This document shows positions 32,154 through 37,238 of a stretch of 37,238 bases of DNA, piece after piece (position 1 is the stretch's first letter; each line of letters begins with the position of its first letter). The stretch is taken from positions 1-37,238 of the forward strand of contig JAKBBM010000018.1 of NCBI GenBank assembly GCA_021808545.1. Direction: 5' to 3'. Both the position numbers and the translations under genes were made by a program. The notes beneath the pieces are model-generated. The model did not search any database and was not told where the DNA came from. It saw only the letters and a program-made list of their open reading frames with translations. Source of the DNA: Pseudomonadota bacterium. GTDB taxonomy: Bacteria > Pseudomonadota > Alphaproteobacteria > Acetobacterales > Acetobacteraceae.

Positions 32154-32563
32154 AGAACATGCAAAAAGATACCACCCCCTCCATCCATATCATGCGCAGC
32201 CAGCTGGGCCGCGCCCGTGGCCTGGGGGCCGCCAAGCACGGTGCCGCGCATTGGTGGGCCGAGCGCCTGACGGCTGCCGCCCTGCTGCCGCTCTCGCTTT
32301 ATTTCGTGCTCTCGGTGCTGCTGCTCAAAGGCGCTGGCCGCGCGGCCATGGCCGCCTATATGGGCGAGCCCTGGAACGCGGTGCTGTTCCTGCTGCTCAT
32401 CTTCGCCATGTTCTACCATCTCTCGATGGGGCTGCAGGCCGTTATCGAGGATTATGTGCGCAAGGATGCCAAGCGCATCGCCGTGCTCATGCTGGTTAAG
32501 GCCGGCATCTGGTTCCTGGGCCTGGCCGCGGCCGTGTCCGTTCTTAAACTCGCTGTCTCGTAA
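32150..32563 (+). CDS. sdhD: Succinate dehydrogenase hydrophobic membrane anchor subunit
   Basis: A 137-residue, three-helix partner of SdhC. HLSMGLQAVIEDYV contains H90 and, 11 residues on, D101-Y102, the same spacing as the haem- and quinone-site H71 and D82-Y83 of E. coli SdhD. The GTG at 32150 overlaps the sdhC stop (GTGA); the ATG at 32159 is an alternative start 9 nt downstream. Arrangement and length are typical for alphaproteobacteria. Confidence 0.93.
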   Translation: MKNMQKDTTPSIHIMRSQLGRARGLGAAKHGAAHWWAERLTAAALLPLSLYFVLSVLLLKGAGRAAMAAYMGEPWNAVLFLLLIFAMFYHLSMGLQAVIEDYVRKDAKRIAVLMLVKAGIWFLGLAAAVSVLKLAVS

Positions 32564-32578
32564 CGGAAATTTACGCAC

Positions 32579-34390
32579 ATGAACGCGATGTCAAAACCCT
32601 CTATGGGCGCTTATAATATTATCGACCATACTTATGATGTGGTTGTCGTCGGCGCGGGCGGCTCTGGCCTGCGCGCCACCCTTGGCATGGGGGCCGCTGG
32701 CCTTAAGACCGCTTGCGTCACCAAGGTGTTCCCCACCCGTTCGCACACCGTGGCCGCTCAGGGCGGTATCGGCGCCTCGCTTGGCAATATGGGGGAGGAT
32801 GATTGGCGCTGGCACATGTACGACACCGTGAAGGGGTCGGACTGGCTGGGCGACCAGGACGCCATCGAATATATGTGCCGCGAGGCGGTGCCGGCGATTT
32901 ATGAGCTGGAGCATTTCGGCGTGCCCTTCTCGCGCACCGAGGATGGCAAGATCTATCAGCGCCCGTTCGGCGGCCATATGAAGGACTACGGCAAGGAACC
33001 GGCGATGCGCGCCTGCGCTGCCGCCGACCGGACCGGCCATGCGATTCTGCACACGCTCTATCAGCAATGCCTGAAGCATGACGCGGAATTCTTCGTGGAG
33101 TATTTCGCGCTCGACCTGATCATGGATGATGAGGGCGTATGCCGCGGCGTGATGGCGTGGAATCTGGAGGATGGCACCATCCACCGTTTCCGCGCGCAGA
33201 TGGTGGTGCTGGCCACGGGCGGTTATGGCCGCGCCTTCCTGTCCTGCACCTCGGCCCATACCTGCACGGGCGATGGCGGCGGCATGGTGCTGCGCGCCGG
33301 GCTGCCGGTTCAGGATATGGAATTCGTGCAATTCCACCCCACCGGTATTTTCCCCGCAGGCTGCCTGATTACCGAAGGTGCGCGCGGCGAGGGCGGTTAC
33401 CTCACCAATGCCGAAGGCGAGCGCTTCATGGAGCGTTACGCGCCGACCGCGAAGGATCTGGCCTCGCGCGATGTCGTCTCCCGCTCAATGACCATCGAGA
33501 TCAATGAGGGACGCGGCGTTGGCCCGAACAAGGACCATATCCTGCTGCATCTGGAGCATTTGGGGGCTGACATTCTGCATGAGCGTCTGCCCGGCATCTC
33601 CGAGACCGCGCGCGTGTTCGCCGGTGTGGATGTGACCAAGGAGCCGATCCCGGTTCTACCCACCGTGCATTATAATATGGGCGGTATTCCCACCAACTAT
33701 AAGGCCGAGGTGCTGCGCCCCACGGCCGAGAGCCCGGATGCGGTGGTGCCCGGCCTTATGGCGGTGGGCGAGGCGGCTTGCGTTTCGGTGCATGGCGCCA
33801 ACCGTTTGGGCACCAACTCGCTGCTCGACCTTGTGGTGTTCGGCCGTGCCGCGGCGCACCGGGCGGCTGAGATCATCAAGCCCGGCGCCACTCAGGCGCC
33901 ACTGCCGGCAGGCGCAGGCGAAGCGTCGCTCGCGCGCTTCGACAAGACCCGTCATGCCAAGGGCGGCACCAGTGTGGCGCAGCTGCGCGACCAGCTCCAG
34001 CGCACCATGCAGTCCCACGCCGCCGTGTTCCGCAACTCCAAGAGCCTGACAGAAGGCGTGCAGAAGATGCATAAGCTGTGGGATGGGTTGCCGGACATGA
34101 AGGTGGCCGACCGCTCGCTGATCTGGAATTCCGACCTTGTCGAGGCGCTGGAGCTGGATAATCTGATGGGCAACGCCATGTGCACCATGGTGGGGGCCGA
34201 AGCCCGCAAGGAAAGCCGCGGTGCTCAGGCGCATGACGATTATCCCGAGCGCGACGATGAAAACTGGATGAAGCACACCGTGGCCTATTGCACCGATAAG
34301 GGCCAGGTGGATTTGAGCTACCGGCCGGTGAAGATGCAGACCCTGACCAACGAGGTCTCCGTGTTCCCGCCGAAGAAACGCGTTTATTAA
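32579..34390 (+). CDS. sdhA: Succinate dehydrogenase flavoprotein subunit
   Basis: A 603-residue flavoprotein that oxidises succinate to fumarate. The dinucleotide-binding GAGGSG is at 25-30, and the histidine that carries covalent FAD is H56 in [52 protein letters not shown] and [19 protein letters not shown] are standard active-site and FAD blocks. Full length; ends ...PPKKRVY. It starts 15 nt after sdhD and is followed by sdhB after 18 nt containing a GGAAAGGGGA ribosome site. Confidence 0.98.
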   Translation: MNAMSKPSMGAYNIIDHTYDVVVVGAGGSGLRATLGMGAAGLKTACVTKVFPTRSHTVAAQGGIGASLGNMGEDDWRWHMYDTVKGSDWLGDQDAIEYMCREAVPAIYELEHFGVPFSRTEDGKIYQRPFGGHMKDYGKEPAMRACAAADRTGHAILHTLYQQCLKHDAEFFVEYFALDLIMDDEGVCRGVMAWNLEDGTIHRFRAQMVVLATGGYGRAFLSCTSAHTCTGDGGGMVLRAGLPVQDMEFVQFHPTGIFPAGCLITEGARGEGGYLTNAEGERFMERYAPTAKDLASRDVVSRSMTIEINEGRGVGPNKDHILLHLEHLGADILHERLPGISETARVFAGVDVTKEPIPVLPTVHYNMGGIPTNYKAEVLRPTAESPDAVVPGLMAVGEAACVSVHGANRLGTNSLLDLVVFGRAAAHRAAEIIKPGATQAPLPAGAGEASLARFDKTRHAKGGTSVAQLRDQLQRTMQSHAAVFRNSKSLTEGVQKMHKLWDGLPDMKVADRSLIWNSDLVEALELDNLMGNAMCTMVGAEARKESRGAQAHDDYPERDDENWMKHTVAYCTDKGQVDLSYRPVKMQTLTNEVSVFPPKKRVY

Positions 34391-34408
34391 GGAAAGGGGA
34401 GCACAGAC

Positions 34409-35191
34409 ATGGCTGAATTTACCCTGCCCGCGAATTCCAGGGTCGGCGAGGGCAAGACCCACAAGGCCCCCGCCGGCGCCAAGCGCGTGAAGGCGTTCAA
34501 GGTTTATCGCTGGAACCCGGATGACGGGAAGAACCCGGTGATGGACACGTTCGAGATCGATCTCGATGCGTGCGGCCCGATGGTGCTGGACGCGATCATC
34601 AAGATCAAGAACGAGATCGACAGCTCGCTCACCTTCCGCCGCTCTTGCCGCGAGGGCATTTGCGGCTCCTGCGCCATGAATATCGACGGCACCAACACGC
34701 TGGCCTGCCTTAAGCCGATCAGCGAGGTGCAGGGCGATGTGAAGATCAACCCGCTGCCGCATATGCCGGTGGTGAAGGATCTGGTGCCCGACCTGTCCCA
34801 GCCTTACGCGCAGCTGCGCTCCATTGAGCCCTGGCTGCAGGCCGAGACGGCGCCCCCGCCCGATGCCGAGCGCCTGCAATCCAAGGAGGAGCGCGCCGAG
34901 ATTGACGGGCTGTGGGAGTGCATTCTGTGCTTCTGCTGCTCCACCTCCTGCCCCAGCTATTGGTGGAATGGCGACCGTTACCTAGGCCCCGCCGTGCTGC
35001 TGCAGGCTTATCGCTGGATCGCCGATTCCCGCGATGAGGCGACCGGCAAGCGGCTGGATGCGCTGGAGGACCCGTTCAAGCTCTATCGCTGCCACACGAT
35101 CATGAACTGCACGCAGACCTGCCCCAAGGGACTGAACCCGGCCAAGGCGATTGGCAAGGTCAAGCAGCTGATGCTGGAGCGCCAGGGCTAA
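34409..35191 (+). CDS. sdhB: Succinate dehydrogenase iron-sulfur subunit
   Basis: A 260-residue protein with the three complex II clusters. The [2Fe-2S] ligands are C80, C85, C88 and C100 ([17 protein letters not shown]). The [4Fe-4S] ligands are C171, C174, C177 and C181 ([11 protein letters not shown]), of which C181 may instead complete the 3Fe-4S side as in other SdhB proteins. The [3Fe-4S] region is C228 with C234 and C238 ([14 protein letters not shown]). Electrons pass from FAD through these to quinone. Last gene of the operon, followed by a strong intrinsic terminator. Confidence 0.98.
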   Translation: MAEFTLPANSRVGEGKTHKAPAGAKRVKAFKVYRWNPDDGKNPVMDTFEIDLDACGPMVLDAIIKIKNEIDSSLTFRRSCREGICGSCAMNIDGTNTLACLKPISEVQGDVKINPLPHMPVVKDLVPDLSQPYAQLRSIEPWLQAETAPPPDAERLQSKEERAEIDGLWECILCFCCSTSCPSYWWNGDRYLGPAVLLQAYRWIADSRDEATGKRLDALEDPFKLYRCHTIMNCTQTCPKGLNPAKAIGKVKQLMLERQG

Positions 35192-35255
35192 CAGGCGCTG
35201 TTTGATGGAGTGAGGATTATGATTCAACCCATTGAATAGATTTTAAAGACTTTCG

Positions 35256-35290
35256 AAATGCCGCCTTTTTCCGAAAAGGCGGCATTTTTC
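35256..35290 (+). terminator. Intrinsic terminator of the sdh operon
   Basis: AAATGCCGCCTTTT (35256-35269) pairs perfectly with AAAAGGCGGCATTT (35274-35287) around a TCCG loop and runs into a T-rich end. This 14-bp hairpin lies 64 nt after the sdhB stop and separates sdh from ahpC. Confidence 0.9.
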
Positions 35291-35305
35291 ATTACGTACG
35301 GTTTG

Positions 35306-35326
35306 ATCGTATTTGTCGATTATAAA
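35306..35326 (+). promoter_or_regulatory. Candidate OxyR-type site and -10 of ahpC promoter
   Basis: ATCG-N7-CGAT (35306-35320) is a perfect inverted pair with the 7-nt spacing of OxyR half-sites (ATAG-N7-CTAT), followed directly by TATAAA (35321-35326) as a possible -10. The -35 at 17-nt spacing is poor, as expected for an activator-dependent promoter. Neighbouring tetranucleotides match OxyR only weakly, so the assignment is tentative. Confidence 0.4.
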
Positions 35327-35406
35327 TAAAAATAAAATCAATTTCCTTGGTCTGGCAAAGGCGGCTACAAGGGCTTCCGTCAAGTCCAACTTGCAGGAGC
35401 AAAAAT

Positions 35407-35970
35407 ATGTCTTTGATCAATACCGAGGTTAAGCCCTTTACGGCCCAGGCGTTCAAGAGCGGTAAATTCGTGACCGTTACCGAGGCCGACCTGAAGGGCA
35501 AATGGTCTGTCGTGTTCTTCTACCCGGCCGACTTCACCTTCGTCTGCCCGACCGAGCTTGAGGATTTGGCCGATAATTATGCCGCGTTCCAGAAGCTGGG
35601 CGTTGAGGTTTATGCCGTCTCCACCGATACGCATTTCTCCCACAAGGCCTGGCACGACACCTCCGAGGCTGTGAAGAAGATCGATTATTTCATGGTTGGC
35701 GACCCCACCCATGCGATCTGCCGTAATTTCGAGGTGCTGATCGAGGAAGCCGGTCTGGCCGATCGTGGCACTTTCGTGATCGACCCGGATGGCAAGATCC
35801 AGATTGTTGAGGTGAATGCCGGCGGTATTGGCCGCGATGCGGGCGAGCTGTTGCGCAAGGTCAAGGCCGCGCAATATGTGGCCGCCCACCCGGGCGAGGT
35901 TTGCCCGGCCAAGTGGAAGGAAGGCGAGAAGACGCTTGCCCCCTCGCTTGATCTGGTCGGCAAGATCTAA
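35407..35970 (+). CDS. ahpC: Alkyl hydroperoxide reductase peroxiredoxin subunit C
   Basis: A 187-residue typical 2-Cys peroxiredoxin of the AhpC/Prx1 type that reduces H2O2, organic peroxides and peroxynitrite. The peroxidatic cysteine is C47 in DFTFVCPTE and the resolving cysteine C166 in [10 protein letters not shown]. An upstream in-frame ATG at 35347 would add 20 unrelated residues, so the ATG at 35407 is chosen; it has an AGGAG ribosome site 7 nt upstream and gives the canonical [11 protein letters not shown] start. It is reduced by AhpF, encoded downstream, with a double hairpin between the two genes. Confidence 0.97.
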   Translation: MSLINTEVKPFTAQAFKSGKFVTVTEADLKGKWSVVFFYPADFTFVCPTELEDLADNYAAFQKLGVEVYAVSTDTHFSHKAWHDTSEAVKKIDYFMVGDPTHAICRNFEVLIEEAGLADRGTFVIDPDGKIQIVEVNAGGIGRDAGELLRKVKAAQYVAAHPGEVCPAKWKEGEKTLAPSLDLVGKI

Positions 35971-35983
35971 GTTTTTCACGACC

Positions 35984-36042
35984 CTCCCCCAAAAAATGCA
36001 AAAGTTTTTGGGGGAGTGGGGACTTTTTACAAAAAGTCCCCA
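35984..36042 (+). terminator. Double hairpin between ahpC and ahpF
   Basis: Two adjoining perfect 12-bp hairpins. CTCCCCCAAAAA (35984-35995) pairs with TTTTTGGGGGAG (36005-36016). TGGGGACTTTTT (36017-36028) pairs with AAAAAGTCCCCA (36031-36042), leaving only AC as its nominal loop. The A/T tracts sit inside the stems, so either strand could terminate. The arrangement resembles composite intergenic palindromes seen in Acetobacteraceae and may be a dispersed repeat as well as an attenuator controlling ahpF relative to ahpC. Confidence 0.7.
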
Positions 36043-36081
36043 CGACGATCCGCCCCGCATTTTAAAAAACAGGAAGCCATT

Positions 36082-37238
36082 ATGTTGGACGACAGCCTGA
36101 AGGGCCAGTTGCAGGCCTATCTTGCCCGTGTCTCAGCCCCGCTGGAACTGGTGGCGAGCCTTGATGACAGCGCGCTCTCAACCGATATGCGCGGGCTGTT
36201 GGCGGATATCGCCGCGCTGTCGGATAAAATTTCCGTCCGGTTTGATGGTGATGACGCCAGAAAACCATCCTTTGAGATCCGCCGTGTTGGCGCCGACCAT
36301 GGCGTGCGTTTCGCCGGGCTGCCGATGGGGCATGAATTCACCTCCCTCGTGCTCGCCTTGCTGCAAACTGGCGGGCATCCGCCCAAGGTCGCGCCCGAGA
36401 CGATCGAGCAGATCAAGGCGCTGTCGGGCGACTACCGGTTCGAGACGTATTTCTCGCAATCCTGCCAGAACTGCCCGGATGTGGTGCAGGCGTTGAACCT
36501 TCTGGCCATCCTTAACCCGCGCGTCATCCATACCGCGATCGACGGTTCGGCCTTTGCCGATGAGGTCGAGACCAAGCAGGTGATGGCGGTGCCCAGCGTG
36601 TGGCTGAATGGTGAACCCTTTGCCCAGGGGCGCATGGATCTGGAGGAGATCCTGGCCAAGCTTGATACGGGGGCGGCCGCGCGCGAGGCTGAAAAACTCT
36701 CGGCCCGCCCGGTGTTCGACATGCTGGTGGTTGGTGCCGGGCCAGCCGGGGCGGCGGCGGCCATTTATGCCGCGCGCAAGGGCATCCGCACCGGGATTCT
36801 GACCGAGCGTTTCGGTGGACAGGTGCTCGACACGCTGGGGATCGAGAATTTCATCTCCGTCATCCATACCGAGGGGCCGCAATTCGCCGCCGCGTTGGAG
36901 GCGCATACGCGCGAATATGGCGTGGATATTATGAAGGGACAGATGGCCGCATCCCTAACGCCGCCAGCACAGCCGGGCGGGCTGTTTGAGGTGGCGCTGG
37001 CCCAGGGCGGCAGCTTGCGGGCAAAATCGCTGGTGCTGGCGCCGGGTGCGCGCTGGCGGCAGATGAACGTGCCGGGCGAGGCGGAATACCGCAATAAGGG
37101 CGTGGCGTATTGCCCGCATTGCGATGGCCCGCTGTTTAAAGGCAAGCGCGTGGCCGTGATTGGCGGCGGCAATTCGGGTGTCGAGGCCGCGATCGATCTC
37201 GCCGGCATTGTCTCCCACGTCACGCTGATCGAGTTCGA
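36082..37238 (+). CDS. ahpF: Alkyl hydroperoxide reductase flavoprotein subunit F (3'-truncated by window edge)
   Basis: The N-terminal 385 residues of AhpF, which transfers electrons from NADH through FAD and two disulfide centres to AhpC. The N-terminal thioredoxin-like domain carries C128-x2-C131 (QSCQNCPD). The FAD loop is [15 protein letters not shown] (217-231), the redox-active disulfide is C344-x2-C347 (AYCPHCDGP), and the NADH loop is [17 protein letters not shown] (359-375). About 140 further residues expected for the family (roughly 520 aa) lie beyond the window. An AGGAAG ribosome site precedes the ATG. Confidence 0.97.
   Translation, partial: MLDDSLKGQLQAYLARVSAPLELVASLDDSALSTDMRGLLADIAALSDKISVRFDGDDARKPSFEIRRVGADHGVRFAGLPMGHEFTSLVLALLQTGGHPPKVAPETIEQIKALSGDYRFETYFSQSCQNCPDVVQALNLLAILNPRVIHTAIDGSAFADEVETKQVMAVPSVWLNGEPFAQGRMDLEEILAKLDTGAAAREAEKLSARPVFDMLVVGAGPAGAAAAIYAARKGIRTGILTERFGGQVLDTLGIENFISVIHTEGPQFAAALEAHTREYGVDIMKGQMAASLTPPAQPGGLFEVALAQGGSLRAKSLVLAPGARWRQMNVPGEAEYRNKGVAYCPHCDGPLFKGKRVAVIGGGNSGVEAAIDLAGIVSHVTLIEF

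Noticed and set aside
33656-34879. 407-codon minus-strand open frame opposite sdhA and sdhB
   Set aside because: His/Arg-rich reverse-frame translation of highly conserved genes; no domain.
1-37238. CRISPR arrays, tRNA/rRNA genes, insertion sequences, prophage
   Set aside because: Read through for regular direct repeats, cloverleaf-like segments with CCA ends and transposase or integrase proteins; none found.

Overview
The window is a GC-rich stretch of an alphaproteobacterial chromosome. I infer Rhodospirillales/Acetobacteraceae (acidophile relatives such as Acidocella or Acidiphilium are plausible). This rests on the hemC-hemD-mitofilin-hemY order, the alphaproteobacterial sdhCDAB operon, a UbiK-type protein and the poly-A/T composite hairpins between genes. 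Genus cannot be fixed from the sequence alone. I see no rRNA, tRNA, CRISPR array, prophage or transposase; the DNA is densely packed, with many 4-8 nt translational overlaps.

Layout. 1-1670: 3' part of ahcY (cut by the window edge) and a DUF4149-like membrane protein. 1623-5844 (minus): overlapping operon tsaD-rlmJ-gpsA-GT39-like glycosyltransferase. 5868-9615 (plus): hemC-hemD-mitofilin/Mic60-like-hemY (TPR plus zinc ribbon), linking tetrapyrrole synthesis and membrane architecture. 9638-10645 (minus): WD40 protein, divergent from a secreted monoheme c-type cytochrome fused to a probable outer-membrane beta-barrel (Cyc2-like, 10771-12123). 12232-15582: spuC-aguB-aguA, which together convert agmatine to putrescine and then 4-aminobutanal. 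15577-16398 (minus): alkB and a 62-residue HIG1-like twin-membrane protein. 16481-18664: large MscS-family channel. 18666-20388 (minus): Wza-like export lipoprotein and an MFS transporter. 20499-22014: a cysteine-rich secreted protein and a class II aldolase.

22019-25371 (minus) is a nitrosative-stress module, hcp-hcr-nsrR. The hcp promoter carries a perfect FNR-type box (25341-25354) and an 11-1-11 NsrR-type operator (25303-25325), placed so that the FNR-family protein would activate from -41.5 while NsrR covers the -10. A one-mismatch FNR box also precedes the Cyc2-like gene, suggesting that both respond to low oxygen.

25372-29679 (minus): operon hldD-lgt-midA-like-pgeF-lipoprotein (envelope and housekeeping). 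29727-31535 (plus): ubiK, two tandem paralogous small membrane proteins not assigned to any family I know, and an ETF-beta lysine methyltransferase homologue. 31722-35191: sdhC-sdhD-sdhA-sdhB with a strong intrinsic terminator. 35407 to the end: ahpC and the 5' part of ahpF (cut by the window edge), separated by a double hairpin.

The most interesting items are the Cyc2-like cytochrome-porin with its FNR box, the dual FNR/NsrR hcp promoter, and the pair of paralogous small membrane proteins at 30156-30837.
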